A DNA stretch of 39,664 nucleotides, taken from Desulfosudis oleivorans (GTDB lineage: Bacteria > Desulfobacterota > Desulfobacteria > Desulfobacterales > SURF-7). Positions 5,947-14,996 of this stretch are shown here, in pieces. The position numbers were made by a program, and so were the translations under genes. The stretch spans positions 1 through 39,664 of the forward strand of contig DYJC01000030.1 in assembly GCA_020723305.1 (NCBI GenBank), given 5' to 3'. Numbering within the stretch: the stretch's first letter is position 1; every line of letters begins with the position of its first letter. A model generated the notes under the pieces. The model did not search any database. It was not told the DNA's origin and was given only the letters and a program-made list of their open reading frames with translations.

Positions 5947-7572
5947 TTGAATCAAAACAAACAAAATTGCTGGGAATACATGCAGTGTGGACGGGAACCC
6001 GGAGGATGCAGGGTTCCGGAAGAAGAGGTGTGCCCTGCTGCCTCGGATTTTTCATTTGAAAATATCAATTCCGGAAAATGCGGAGGACGTTTTTGCTGGG
6101 CGGTTGCAGGCACGCTGTGTAACGGGAAAATACAGGGAACGTTTGCTGAAAAGCGAGAAACATGCGTCACTTGCGATTTTTACAAACGGGTTCAAATGGA
6201 AGAAGGCACGGCCAACCTTCGGACCAAGTTTCTGCGCTTTATGACCACATCCCTGAATAGCTTTTTGTTTAAAGGTTCTACCTATGAACACATTCCACAA
6301 GGAACCAGATTCATCACACAAGGGGAAAAAGGAGATACCGCATATATCATCCATAGAGGCGCTTGTATTGAAATCGTTGAAAAAGACGGAGAACTTCATC
6401 CGGTTGGACATCGCGGTGAAGGCGATATTGTCGGAATGATATCGGTTTTAACCGGAGAAGCAAGATCTTTTCATGTCGAAGCGGAAACCGATATGGATGT
6501 ATGGGTACTTCACAAGGAACAGTTTGATGATATCTCGAATAATGAACCGGATCTGCATGAATTTTTAACGGAAATCGTAGCGGATCGATTCGATTCCAAA
6601 AGGCCTATTTCCGACCGGACAATAAACAAATACCAGGCCACAAACATAATCGGACGGGGCGGGCATAGCATTGTTTACAATGGGATTCATACTCACTTGA
6701 ATATGCCGGTTGCCATTAAAATGTTACGGCATGATTTATTCATGAGAGAGGAATTCTTAGAGAGTTTTCATAATGAGGCCAAGCTGATTGCCAGGTTACG
6801 TCATGAAAATATCGTCAACATATATGATATTGAAGAACGTTTTAAAACCGCATTCATTGTGATGGAGTATCTTGACGGTGAATCCTTGGATGAGATGAAA
6901 AACCGTCTTAAACAGATTCCTCCAAACCTGGCAGGTTATTTTATTTTACAGGCATGTGAAGCGCTGGATTATGCGCACCAGCAAGGAATCATCCATCGCG
7001 ACATTAATCCCGGTAATATGATTATTCTGAAAAATGACCGGCTGAAACTGATCGATTTTGGACTGGCCTGCCCTTTTGGAACAGAAGATTCTCATTTTGG
7101 TGGTTCATTGCACTATATGCCACCGGAAATGATTGAAGGCGAACTTCCGGATCAACGAAGCGATATCTATTCACTGGGAATAACCGCCTATGAAATTGTA
7201 ACCGGGGAAAAACCATATATGGCAGACAGTGCAGGAGTGATAATGAAGATGCGTTTAACACAGGATGTTCCTGATCCCATTGAATGTCAATCCAATATTC
7301 CGGAACCGCTACGCAAATTTATCCTCACCGCCTGCCGGCGGAATCCTGAAAAACGGTATCAGAATGCAAAGCAAGCGATGGAAGATCTTTGTTGTTTTAG
7401 GTATTTCGTGCAGAATCGATCTGGAAACAGTCGGAATGCTGAAAAAAAGGAGATCCATCTGTCATTGAAATATAAAGAAAGTCAATATGAAACAGTAGCC
7501 CAATTGGTCAAAAATTTTGAACTGGAATTAAACAAGAGGGATATCCGTTTGCTGCATTTCCCTTTACAATAG
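5947..7572 (+). CDS. Two-CW / cyclic-nucleotide-binding / Ser-Thr protein kinase
   Basis: This 541-residue cytoplasmic signalling protein has three modules. Residues 8-80 form a two-CW domain (NCWEYMQCGRE, FCWAVAGTLC, CVTCDFYKRV) with nine cysteines, probably binding metal. Residues 110-205 form a cNMP-binding beta-roll (IPQGTRFITQGEKGDTAYII). Residues 230-490 form a Hanks-type kinase: glycine loop GRGGHS (236-241), AIK Lys258, HRD (350-352), Asn357, DFG (370-372) and an MPPEM activation end. The HRD loop reads HRDINPGN, with Asn354 where Ser/Thr kinases usually have Lys. The TTG start at 5947 is preferred because the first internal ATG would cut the CW motif. No Shine-Dalgarno is clear, so translation may be coupled to the hemerythrin gene 5 bp upstream. 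Substrates are unknown. Confidence 0.85.
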   Translation: MNQNKQNCWEYMQCGREPGGCRVPEEEVCPAASDFSFENINSGKCGGRFCWAVAGTLCNGKIQGTFAEKRETCVTCDFYKRVQMEEGTANLRTKFLRFMTTSLNSFLFKGSTYEHIPQGTRFITQGEKGDTAYIIHRGACIEIVEKDGELHPVGHRGEGDIVGMISVLTGEARSFHVEAETDMDVWVLHKEQFDDISNNEPDLHEFLTEIVADRFDSKRPISDRTINKYQATNIIGRGGHSIVYNGIHTHLNMPVAIKMLRHDLFMREEFLESFHNEAKLIARLRHENIVNIYDIEERFKTAFIVMEYLDGESLDEMKNRLKQIPPNLAGYFILQACEALDYAHQQGIIHRDINPGNMIILKNDRLKLIDFGLACPFGTEDSHFGGSLHYMPPEMIEGELPDQRSDIYSLGITAYEIVTGEKPYMADSAGVIMKMRLTQDVPDPIECQSNIPEPLRKFILTACRRNPEKRYQNAKQAMEDLCCFRYFVQNRSGNSRNAEKKEIHLSLKYKESQYETVAQLVKNFELELNKRDIRLLHFPLQ

Positions 7573-7607
7573 GAAGTACTCACGAAGAAAAAAAAAGGAG
7601 AATGAAC

Positions 7608-8891
7608 ATGCCGGACAAATTCAAATTTGAGACATTAAGCATTCATGCAGGCCAAGAGCCAGACCCCTCGACGCTTTCAAGAGCCGTTCCTATTTTTCGA
7701 ACAACTTCATATGTATTCAAAGATACCAAACATGCAGCGAATCTGTTTTCCTTAAAAGAGCCGGGAAACATTTACACTCGTTTGATGAATCCAACCCAGT
7801 CCGTTCTGGAAGATCGCATTACCGCTTTGGAAAACGGCGCTGCTGCATTGGCTCTTGCTTCCGGGACATCGGCGATTTTTTATTCGATTATCACGATCTG
7901 CCGGAATGGAGATGAAATTGTCTCCGCCAATAACCTTTATGGCGGAACGTATACCATGTTGAATAATATTCTGCCCCAATTCGGCATCCGGACCCGATTC
8001 GTTGATATCGGAAAACCGGAAAATTTTCATGCGGCTATTACCTCGAGAACAAAAGCGATTTATATTGAAACCATTGGGAATCCTGTTTTGGAGTTTGCAG
8101 ATATTGAAGCGGTTAGTGATATTGCGCATCAGCATCACATTCCGCTTATTGTAGACGGTACATTTACTACTCCTTATCTTCTGCAGACCATCAATCATGG
8201 AGCGGACATTGTCGTGAACTCCGCAACCAAATGGATCGGTGGGCATGGCACAGGCATCGGAGGAATCGTCATTGATGCCGGTAAATTTAATTGGCAAGAC
8301 TCCAGATTTACATTGTTTAATGAACCGGATGAAAGCTATGGCGGAATTCGTTTTGCCCATGATCTGGGCGAGATGAACCCCATTGCATTTATTTTGCGGA
8401 TGCGGCTGGTGGCGTTACGAAATTTGGGGGCCTGTATTTCGCCGGATAATGCATGGATTTTTTTACAAGGATTGGAAACCCTCGCGCTACGGATGGAGAG
8501 GCATTCACAAAATGCTCTGCAGGCAGCAACCTTTTTACAATCCCATCCAAATGTTTCCTGGGTCAGATACCCGGGCCTTCCTGATGATCCTGCATACAAG
8601 ACAGCCAGTCGATATCTGAAAAAAGGTTTTGGCGGGATGGTTGTCTTTGGGATTAAAGGCGGAAAGGAAGCCGGAGCCCGTTTTATCAATAAGCTGAAAC
8701 TGTTCTCTCATCTGGCCAATGTCGGTGATGCCAAGAGTCTGGCGCTGCACCCTGCTTCAACTTCTCATTCCCAACTGTCGGAAGAAGAGCAATTAAAAAG
8801 CGGGCTGACACCGGATCTGGTAAGGCTTTCCATCGGAATAGAGCACATTGATGACATTATCAATGATATAAAACAAGCAATAACAGATTAA
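7608..8891 (+). CDS. O-acetylhomoserine (or O-acetylserine) sulfhydrylase, PLP enzyme
   Basis: This 427-residue member of the Cys/Met metabolism PLP family (fold type I) probably makes homocysteine from O-acetylhomoserine and sulfide. The full sequence of landmarks is present: FETLSIHAGQEPDP at the start, YTRLMNPTQSVLEDRI, LASGTSAIFYSI, the NLYGGTYTML loop, VDGTFTTPYLLQ, and the PLP lysine in VNSATKWIGGHG (Lys208). The late motif LALHPASTSHSQL and the length fit MetY rather than the shorter MetB/MetC enzymes. The ATG at 7608 is preferred over the one at 7602 because GGAG ends at 7600. It lies 35 bp after the kinase gene. Its place inside a respiratory cluster is unusual, though sulfide is abundant in sulfate reducers. 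Confidence 0.9.
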   Translation: MPDKFKFETLSIHAGQEPDPSTLSRAVPIFRTTSYVFKDTKHAANLFSLKEPGNIYTRLMNPTQSVLEDRITALENGAAALALASGTSAIFYSIITICRNGDEIVSANNLYGGTYTMLNNILPQFGIRTRFVDIGKPENFHAAITSRTKAIYIETIGNPVLEFADIEAVSDIAHQHHIPLIVDGTFTTPYLLQTINHGADIVVNSATKWIGGHGTGIGGIVIDAGKFNWQDSRFTLFNEPDESYGGIRFAHDLGEMNPIAFILRMRLVALRNLGACISPDNAWIFLQGLETLALRMERHSQNALQAATFLQSHPNVSWVRYPGLPDDPAYKTASRYLKKGFGGMVVFGIKGGKEAGARFINKLKLFSHLANVGDAKSLALHPASTSHSQLSEEEQLKSGLTPDLVRLSIGIEHIDDIINDIKQAITD

Positions 8892-8971
8892 TCATTTTTT
8901 GTGAAAGCACATACCGGGATTCATCTTAATGGTAATTTAATATCAAATGAAAAATGATTTTGGAAACCCAA

Positions 8972-10030
8972 ATGAATCAACATGACCAAATCGATGAAAT
9001 ACAGGCGGAACTGATCCAAAAAATTCAGAACCGCAAGTCTGAGCTGGGGAAGAAACTCCTTGTTTTGACCCATCACTATCAACGCAAGGAGATCGTTGCT
9101 TTGGGAGACTATAAAGGAGACTCTTTTACTCTGTCCAAAAAGTCTACGGAAGATGTAAATGTCACATACATCATATTTTGCGGGGTTCATTTTATGGCGG
9201 AAAGCGCCGCCATCCTTGCCAAACCGCATCAGATTGTTCAGATTCCGGATATGGAAGCCGGATGCTGGATGGCGGATATGCTGGATCACGTACAACTCTC
9301 AAGGGCCTGGGAAGATGTTACGAATATCATCGGCCTGGATCAAATACTTCCTGTCGTATATGTGAATTCCGATGCCTATATTAAAGCGTTTTGCGGCCAT
9401 CACGGTGGTCTGACGTGTACCTCATCGAATGCCGGTAATGCCTTTGAATGGTGTCTTGAAAGGGCATCAAAAATCTTCTTCTTTCCTGATCAGCATCTGG
9501 GAAGGAATACAGCCCTTTCGATAGGCATTCCGGAAGAGAAAATCATTGTCTGGAATCCGGAAAAGCCGCTTGGCGGAAATACAAAAGATTCAATCCAAAA
9601 CGCAAAAATTATTTTATGGCATGGCTATTGTCTGGTTCATACTCGATTTAAAATAGCGCATATCGAACAGGTAAGAAAAAATAACAAAGATGTCAAAGTC
9701 GTGGTTCATCCGGAGTGCGAGAAGGAGGTAGTTCAAGCCGCCGATGCGGTTGGTTCAACCGGTTTTATTGAAAAATATGTCAAACAGGCACCTGTTGGTT
9801 CAACAATTGCCATTGGTACGGAAATCAATTTCATCAACCGCCTGGGTCTGGAGAATCCGGAAAAAAAGATTCTTCCGCTCCATCACTCCCTGTGCCCCAA
9901 TATGTATAAAATAAATCTTGAAAATCTATTAAAAACAATAGAGAATGTAGGTGTAATGAATGTGATTACGATCCCGGATGATATCAAAAAAAACGCAAAA
10001 ACAGCTTTGGAAAAAATGCTGTTGTTATAA
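8972..10030 (+). CDS. nadA: Quinolinate synthase A
   Basis: NadA condenses iminoaspartate with dihydroxyacetone phosphate to quinolinate in NAD synthesis, using an oxygen-sensitive [4Fe-4S] cluster. This protein of about 352 residues shows VLTHHYQRKEIVALGDYKGDS near the start in two adjoining pieces, then IFCGVHFMAESA, LTCTSSNAGNAF, PDQHLGRNTA, VHPECEKEV and SLCPNMYKI. The three cluster cysteines expected in FCGVHFMAE, TCTSSNA and LCPNMY are all there. Two in-frame ATGs are possible, 8954 and 8972. I prefer the second because GGAAA lies upstream and the first has no ribosome-binding site. No nadB or nadC is in the window. It is 62 bp from the sulfhydrylase gene and 51 bp from napD. Confidence 0.92.
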   Translation: MNQHDQIDEIQAELIQKIQNRKSELGKKLLVLTHHYQRKEIVALGDYKGDSFTLSKKSTEDVNVTYIIFCGVHFMAESAAILAKPHQIVQIPDMEAGCWMADMLDHVQLSRAWEDVTNIIGLDQILPVVYVNSDAYIKAFCGHHGGLTCTSSNAGNAFEWCLERASKIFFFPDQHLGRNTALSIGIPEEKIIVWNPEKPLGGNTKDSIQNAKIILWHGYCLVHTRFKIAHIEQVRKNNKDVKVVVHPECEKEVVQAADAVGSTGFIEKYVKQAPVGSTIAIGTEINFINRLGLENPEKKILPLHHSLCPNMYKINLENLLKTIENVGVMNVITIPDDIKKNAKTALEKMLLL

Positions 10031-10038
10031 TAATAATC

Positions 10039-10061
10039 CAAAATACGGATTTAGTATTTTG
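10039..10061. repeat. Inverted repeat between nadA and napD
   Basis: CAAAATAC and GTATTTTG form a perfect 8-bp stem with a 7-base loop. It is AT-only apart from three G/C pairs and has no U-tract, so it is a weak terminator at best. It could be an operator or an mRNA processing hairpin that separates nadA from the nap genes. Confidence 0.4.
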
Positions 10062-10081
10062 CCGGATGAAAAGGAAAACTT

Positions 10082-10324
10082 ATGCCGGTTTTCAGTTATA
10101 TTGTCTATCCAACTCAGGGAGCAAAGGCTGATCTGCTGCATCGCCTTTCCTCTTTAAAAGAATGCTATGCTTTACCTGCGGAAGAAAAGGATATTATTCT
10201 TCTGGTAACCGATACGCCGGATGAAGAAAGTGAAAAAAGATTGCAGCAGAAACTGAAAAAAATAAAAACATTGCAGTCACTCAGTATGACTTTCGGTCAT
10301 ATGGATGACAATACCAAGCTATAA
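10082..10324 (+). CDS. napD: NapD-type chaperone for NapA maturation
   Basis: This small 80-residue protein lies 10 bp before napA, has no signal peptide, and fits NapD, the cytoplasmic chaperone that binds the NapA twin-arginine signal. It has the expected ferredoxin-like pattern: [18 protein letters not shown], a middle [13 protein letters not shown] strand, a charged helix ([14 protein letters not shown]), and a last strand [13 protein letters not shown]. Sequence conservation in NapD is low, so the call leans on size, fold pattern and position. The order napD-napA is common in nap operons. Confidence 0.8.
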   Translation: MPVFSYIVYPTQGAKADLLHRLSSLKECYALPAEEKDIILLVTDTPDEESEKRLQQKLKKIKTLQSLSMTFGHMDDNTKL

Positions 10325-10334
10325 GGAGCCACTC

Positions 10335-12650
10335 ATGGACATGAACAGAAGATCATTTATTAAATCCCTTGCCCTGCAAAGCGCCATGACTGCTGCAGCG
10401 TCTTTGTTTCCTGGTGTCGGTTTTGGGAGCAACCTGATAGAAGATTTATCATCCGGAAGTATTCAATGGCAAAAAGCTCCTTGCCGTTTTTGCGGCACAG
10501 GATGTGGATTGCTGATTGGTGTGTCCGGGGATCGGGCTGTGGCGGTAAAAGGTGATCCAAACTCCTCTGTCAATAAGGGTTTGTGCTGTGTAAAAGGATA
10601 TCATTCAATACAAATTCTGTATGGAAAGGACCGCGTAACCAAGGCACTGGTCCGGAAAAACAATATCCTTGTCGAAATCCCGATACAGGAAGCCCTTGAT
10701 CTGATCGCTGAAAAATTAAAAGCGACCATTCAACAGCATGGCAAAGATGCAGTATCTGTTTATGGCTCCGGCCAGTGGTCCATTACGGAAGGTTATACCG
10801 CTTCAAAATTTTTCAAGGGATGTATCGGAACCAACAACGTAGAGGCAAATGCACGGCTATGCATGGCCAGCGCGGTGACCGGTTTTATGACCAGCTTTGG
10901 TATTGATGAACCCATGGGATGCTATGATGATATCGATCATGCGGATGTTTTTGTCACCTGGGGAAACAACATGGCGGAAATGCATCCGGTTCTGTTTTCC
11001 AGAATGCTGGCGAATCGGAAAAGCAAACCGCATGTTAAAATCATTGATTTTGCAACCCGCACAACCCGCACCAGTGAAGCAGCCGACCAGTCCATCCTGT
11101 TTGCACCCCAAAGTGATTTGGCGGTCGCCAATTCCATCTGCTATGAAATCATCCGCAATAAATGGGTAAACTGGGATTTTGTGAACAAACATGTTACGTT
11201 CCATCAAGGGAAGATTAACATCGGGTATGGTACGGAGGATCATTTCTCCTTTCAGGATCAAGCTGAAACCGTTGACTTTAAAGCCTATGAAAAATTTTTA
11301 GAGGATTACACCCCGGAAAAGGTTGAGAAGATATCGGGTGTGACGGCCAGGGACATTAAATACCTGGCTGCCCTTTATGGCAACCCGGATTTAAAAGTGA
11401 CCTCCTTCTGGTGTATGGGAATGAATCAGCATACCCGCGGCACCTGGATTAACAATCTTGTATACAACATCCATTTGTTGACAGGGAAGATATCCACGCC
11501 CGGCAATAGTCCTTTTTCACTGACCGGCCAGCCCAGCGCCTGCGGCACGGTTCGGGAAGTCGGAACATTAACCCATGCGCTTCCACATGGTGTAGTAACC
11601 AATCCAAAAGACCGGGAAATGGCAGCTCAAATCTGGCAGGTTCCAGTAGAAAATATTCCTGACAAGCCGACCTACCACACGGTAGAGATGTTTCGTGCCT
11701 TGGATAGAGGGGACATCCGGTTTATGTGGATACAGATCACCAATCCCATGGTGACCATGCCGAATCTCAAGCGGTATCGAAATGGCGCATTGAAAAACGA
11801 ACGGTTTGTTGTTGTCTCTGAAATCTATCCAACACCGACTTATGATATTGCGGATGTGGTTTTACCGTCTGCACTATGGATCGAGCGGGAAGGTTTTTAT
11901 GGCAATTCCGAAAGGCGCACGCAGCATTTTGACAAAATTGTTCCTGCGCCCGGAGACGCCATGTGCATCACCTGGCAGATGATCGAGGTGGCGAGAAGGA
12001 TGGGATTTGAAAAACAGTTTCCCTGGCCGAAAGAGAAGTACATCGAACCATTATGGAATGAGTATATCCAATTCCATGATGACCCCAAACATCGCATGGC
12101 ACCTTATCCGGAACTGAAAAAAAGGCCGGGTGTGCAATGGCCTTTTGTTAACGGTAAGGAAACCAAGTGGCGGTTTAATCCCAGCTATGACCCGGCTGCC
12201 AAAGAAGAAGGTTTTGACTTCTATGGAAAAGAGGATCACAAAGCATGGATATGGATCAGGCCGTATGAACCGGCTGCTGAATCGCCTGATACCGAATACC
12301 CGTTCTGGCTGAATACCGGGCGTGTGCTGGAGCATTGGCATACCGGATCTATGACCCGGAGGGTGCCGATTCTCCATCGTGCCATGCCCGCCTCTTATGT
12401 AGAAATCCATCCGGATGATGCTGCGGACTTAGGGCTTGTAAATGGAGAAAAAGTAAAAATTATTTCAAGAAGAGGATCTGTCGTGATGGCGGCCAGTATC
12501 AATGGCAGAGGCATGCCGCCACGGGGAATGGTTTTTGTGCCTTTTTTTGATGAGAACTATCTGATCAACGAGGTCACACTGGATGCGTTTTGCCCCATAT
12601 CCAAACAACCGGATTATAAAAAATGTGCTGTCCGATTAGAGAGGGTGTGA
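10335..12650 (+). CDS. napA: Periplasmic nitrate reductase catalytic subunit NapA
   Basis: This 771-residue molybdopterin enzyme reduces nitrate to nitrite in the periplasm. The N-terminus [10 protein letters not shown] is a twin-arginine signal. The [4Fe-4S] cysteines are Cys50, 53, 57 and 84 (C-X2-C-X3-C-X26-C), exactly the NapA spacing. [11 protein letters not shown] places the Mo ligand at Cys176. NapA-typical blocks follow: [50 protein letters not shown] and [17 protein letters not shown]. The ATG at 10335 has AAGGAG 6 bp upstream and puts RR at residues 5-6. The stop codon overlaps the NapB start (TGATG). The Mo ligand is Cys, as in Nap and not Nar. Nitrate is the expected substrate, but none of the neighbours excludes an alternative oxyanion. 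Confidence 0.95.
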   Translation: MDMNRRSFIKSLALQSAMTAAASLFPGVGFGSNLIEDLSSGSIQWQKAPCRFCGTGCGLLIGVSGDRAVAVKGDPNSSVNKGLCCVKGYHSIQILYGKDRVTKALVRKNNILVEIPIQEALDLIAEKLKATIQQHGKDAVSVYGSGQWSITEGYTASKFFKGCIGTNNVEANARLCMASAVTGFMTSFGIDEPMGCYDDIDHADVFVTWGNNMAEMHPVLFSRMLANRKSKPHVKIIDFATRTTRTSEAADQSILFAPQSDLAVANSICYEIIRNKWVNWDFVNKHVTFHQGKINIGYGTEDHFSFQDQAETVDFKAYEKFLEDYTPEKVEKISGVTARDIKYLAALYGNPDLKVTSFWCMGMNQHTRGTWINNLVYNIHLLTGKISTPGNSPFSLTGQPSACGTVREVGTLTHALPHGVVTNPKDREMAAQIWQVPVENIPDKPTYHTVEMFRALDRGDIRFMWIQITNPMVTMPNLKRYRNGALKNERFVVVSEIYPTPTYDIADVVLPSALWIEREGFYGNSERRTQHFDKIVPAPGDAMCITWQMIEVARRMGFEKQFPWPKEKYIEPLWNEYIQFHDDPKHRMAPYPELKKRPGVQWPFVNGKETKWRFNPSYDPAAKEEGFDFYGKEDHKAWIWIRPYEPAAESPDTEYPFWLNTGRVLEHWHTGSMTRRVPILHRAMPASYVEIHPDDAADLGLVNGEKVKIISRRGSVVMAASINGRGMPPRGMVFVPFFDENYLINEVTLDAFCPISKQPDYKKCAVRLERV

Positions 12651-13369
12651 TGAAAGAAAATAATCCGGAATCCAATACAAACGGCAATGCAAAACCAGGG
12701 AGAATTTTTCTCATTTGTATAGGCCTTTGTATGGTTGTCTTGCCTTTTGTTATATATTCAGCGATCTCACATGAACCGGAAGTTCAAATAACACAAGTCA
12801 TCGAAAAACAAGATCAACCCATTGATCATCAGGTGAAATCCTTATTTGATGCTTTCACAGAGACCTCCACAGTGTATATGGATAGTATTTCAAGTGAGCG
12901 AACCTTGAGCGAATATTATTCTCGCAGACAATACCCGGGATCACCTCCGTTGATTCCTCATGAAATGACAGCAAAAGATGAAAAAGGTTGTCTCACATGC
13001 CATGCCAAGGGCGGATGGGCAAAAGAGTTCAAGCGGTTTACACCCGTGACTCCTCATCCGGAAAAAACAGCCTGCCGCCAATGTCATGTGAAACCGCTTT
13101 CCGGGGAATTGTTTGTGGAAACCAACTGGCAGACCATATCCCCTCCATTATTAGGGCGATCTCACCTTCCGGGTGGTCCGCCGCCGGTACCCCATCCACT
13201 CCAGATGAGAGAAAATTGCGTTGCATGTCATGTGGGCCCCGGAGCTGTCACACCGATTCGTGTGGAACATCCCATGCGCGGAAATTGCAGGCAATGTCAT
13301 GTTCCGGAAACCACGAGTGCTTTATTTATGAGGGCAGCGAATACATCCGGGAGTCAACATACTCCATAA
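12650..13369 (+). CDS. napB: NapB-like cytochrome c with duplicated diheme module (tetraheme)
   Basis: NapB normally is a small diheme electron-transfer subunit of NapA. This 239-residue version contains the NapB module twice. Module 1 has YPGSPPLIPH (His104), CLTCH (114-118), TPHP (His136) and CRQCH (142-146). Module 2 has LPGGPPPVPH (His182), CVACH (190-194), EHP (His207) and CRQCH (213-217). Each module keeps both heme sites and both distal histidines, so four bis-His hemes are expected. A hydrophobic stretch (residues 19-40) is either a signal peptide or a membrane anchor; no obvious cleavage site follows, which favours an anchor. The start overlaps the napA stop. The assignment to NapB rests on both modules and the position next to napA. 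Confidence 0.88.
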   Translation: MKENNPESNTNGNAKPGRIFLICIGLCMVVLPFVIYSAISHEPEVQITQVIEKQDQPIDHQVKSLFDAFTETSTVYMDSISSERTLSEYYSRRQYPGSPPLIPHEMTAKDEKGCLTCHAKGGWAKEFKRFTPVTPHPEKTACRQCHVKPLSGELFVETNWQTISPPLLGRSHLPGGPPPVPHPLQMRENCVACHVGPGAVTPIRVEHPMRGNCRQCHVPETTSALFMRAANTSGSQHTP

Positions 13370-13391
13370 ATCAATCGAACGAAAATATATT

Positions 13392-14018
13392 ATGATAAAG
13401 AAAAGAAATTCATACAACCGGAGACTGCTGATCCTATTGGGTTTTGGCATATTATGGTTTGCTGCGGATGCGCATCCGGAACAGAGAAATGTTCTTGATC
13501 AGATCAAACAAACGACGATTCATCGGAAAGAGTTGAATCCGGATGAATTTGATCAAAACATTCCAAAACAGGCAGTGAAGGTGATCATGAAATACCAGGG
13601 GGGTGTTTTCTGGACCGAAAGCCGTAAAGATAAAATGGAACGTTATCCATGTTTCTCATGCCATAGCAATACACCCGAAAAAATCAAAAGCACAAAAGAG
13701 ATAGTTCATGGAGATATCCTGCTGGAACATGGAAAAGCGGAAAAACCCCTTTCATGCGCTACATGCCATTTGAAAGACAATCCGCATCTGTTAAAAACAG
13801 CAGAAAAAATCAATATTGATATGGATCACAGCTATGATCTTTGCGGGCAGTGTCACTTTCGTCAGAAGCAGGACTGGATTGGTGGAGCGCATGGCAAGCG
13901 TATTTCAAACTGGGCAGGAAAACGGGTGGTGAAAAATTGCACCTCCTGTCACAATCCCCATTCACCTCTTTTTCAAAAACGATGGCCAAAAACTTACTCG
14001 CCGCCGATAGACAAATAG
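13392..14018 (+). CDS. Periplasmic tetraheme cytochrome c
   Basis: This 208-residue exported protein has a signal peptide (residues 10-27, RRLLILLGFGILWFAADA) and four CXXCH heme motifs: CFSCH (87-91), CATCH (122-126), CGQCH (151-155) and CTSCH (183-187). Extra histidines such as His106, His113, His146 and His167 can act as distal ligands. The end CHNPHSPLFQKRWP resembles the multiheme cytochromes that accompany ferredoxin-like and NrfD-like subunits in quinol-oxidising complexes. It is not NapC-like: there is no NapC/NirT membrane-anchor motif. It lies 22 bp after napB and 8 bp before the iron-sulfur gene, and probably passes electrons from the membrane module to NapB. Confidence 0.85.
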   Translation: MIKKRNSYNRRLLILLGFGILWFAADAHPEQRNVLDQIKQTTIHRKELNPDEFDQNIPKQAVKVIMKYQGGVFWTESRKDKMERYPCFSCHSNTPEKIKSTKEIVHGDILLEHGKAEKPLSCATCHLKDNPHLLKTAEKINIDMDHSYDLCGQCHFRQKQDWIGGAHGKRISNWAGKRVVKNCTSCHNPHSPLFQKRWPKTYSPPIDK

Positions 14019-14026
14019 GGAACAGC

Positions 14027-14965
14027 ATGGATGTTTTTAAAAACAGATTGAAGGAAAAACCATTCGGAAGAAGAGCTTTTCTGAAACGTTTTGCAATGGC
14101 TGCTGCTTTGAGTAGTTCTGCATCGGCGACCGGTTGCATCGGGCTGCTTCAAAATGATGACCGGTTTCAGCTTAAGTGGAAAGAATATTTTAAAAATAAT
14201 TATCGCTTGATGACTCCTCAAGAGAAGGAGGAAACCGTCGAAAGGCTTGAACGGCTGGCACAAATTGAAAAACATGTGGATATCCAGATGAGCTCAAAAA
14301 GTCCTGTTGACGGGGTTTTATTCGGGTATGCCTTTAACCTGACCCGGTGTGAAGGATTTATGGAGTGTGTAACCGCCTGTGTGAAGGAAAACAACCTGGA
14401 TCGACAGACGCATACCCAATACATTCGTATTTTTGAAATGGAACCTGGTGGGATGTCACCGGAAACCGGTGATGGAAAATATTTCCATGAAGTACCGGTT
14501 GACCATCATTTTTATATGGGGGTGCAGTGTTTTCACTGTGAAAATGCGCCTTGTGTAAGAGCCTGTCCGACAAAAGCAACCTGGAAAGAACCGGATGGGA
14601 TTGTTGTGGTTGATTATGACTGGTGCATTGGATGCCGATACTGTATGGCCGCCTGTCCATATTACGGGCGGCGGTTCAATTGGGGTGCGCCAAAAGTTCC
14701 GAATAATGAGATGACTCAAAAGCAGCACTATCTGGGAAATCGGATCCGTCCCAAAGGTACGATGGAAAAATGCACGTTTTGCGTCCAAAGGACAAGAGCC
14801 GGCAGATTACCGGCCTGTGTTGAAGCGTGTCCTACCGGTGCAAGGGTATTCGGCAACCTGCTGGATCCGGATAGCGAAATCCGATTTGTGCTGAAGCATA
14901 AAAAAGTTTTTCGCCTGAAAGAAGATTTGGCGACCGATCCGAAATTCTGGTATTTTGTTGATTAA
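14027..14965 (+). CDS. Tat-exported 4Fe-4S ferredoxin subunit (DsrO/QrcC/ActB-like)
   Basis: This 312-residue iron-sulfur protein has a twin-arginine signal (GRRAFLK at 14-20 followed by a hydrophobic Ala-rich run). It has four cysteine groups: 108/114/118; 168/171/176/180; 200/203/206/210 (CIGCRYCMAAC); and 249/252/264/268. The first group lacks its second cysteine: position 111 is Phe (TTT at 14357-14359) in CEGFMECVTAC, so that cluster may be [3Fe-4S], use another ligand, or be lost. Conserved parts such as ATWKEPDGIVVVDYDWCIGC and GARVFGNLLDPDSEI match the periplasmic subunit that partners NrfD-type proteins. The ATG at 14027 is chosen because it gives the Tat signal at the start and has GGGA upstream. 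It links the quinol-side NrfD to the cytochrome. Confidence 0.87.
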   Translation: MDVFKNRLKEKPFGRRAFLKRFAMAAALSSSASATGCIGLLQNDDRFQLKWKEYFKNNYRLMTPQEKEETVERLERLAQIEKHVDIQMSSKSPVDGVLFGYAFNLTRCEGFMECVTACVKENNLDRQTHTQYIRIFEMEPGGMSPETGDGKYFHEVPVDHHFYMGVQCFHCENAPCVRACPTKATWKEPDGIVVVDYDWCIGCRYCMAACPYYGRRFNWGAPKVPNNEMTQKQHYLGNRIRPKGTMEKCTFCVQRTRAGRLPACVEACPTGARVFGNLLDPDSEIRFVLKHKKVFRLKEDLATDPKFWYFVD

Positions 14966-14996
14966 TAAGGTTAAAAAATCCCAAAAGGAAGCCATC

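Noticed and set aside
13392..14018. Reading the tetraheme cytochrome as NapC or NapM
   Set aside because: It has no NapC/NirT anchor and heme-binding pattern. NapM identity cannot be shown by eye, so it is left as a tetraheme cytochrome.
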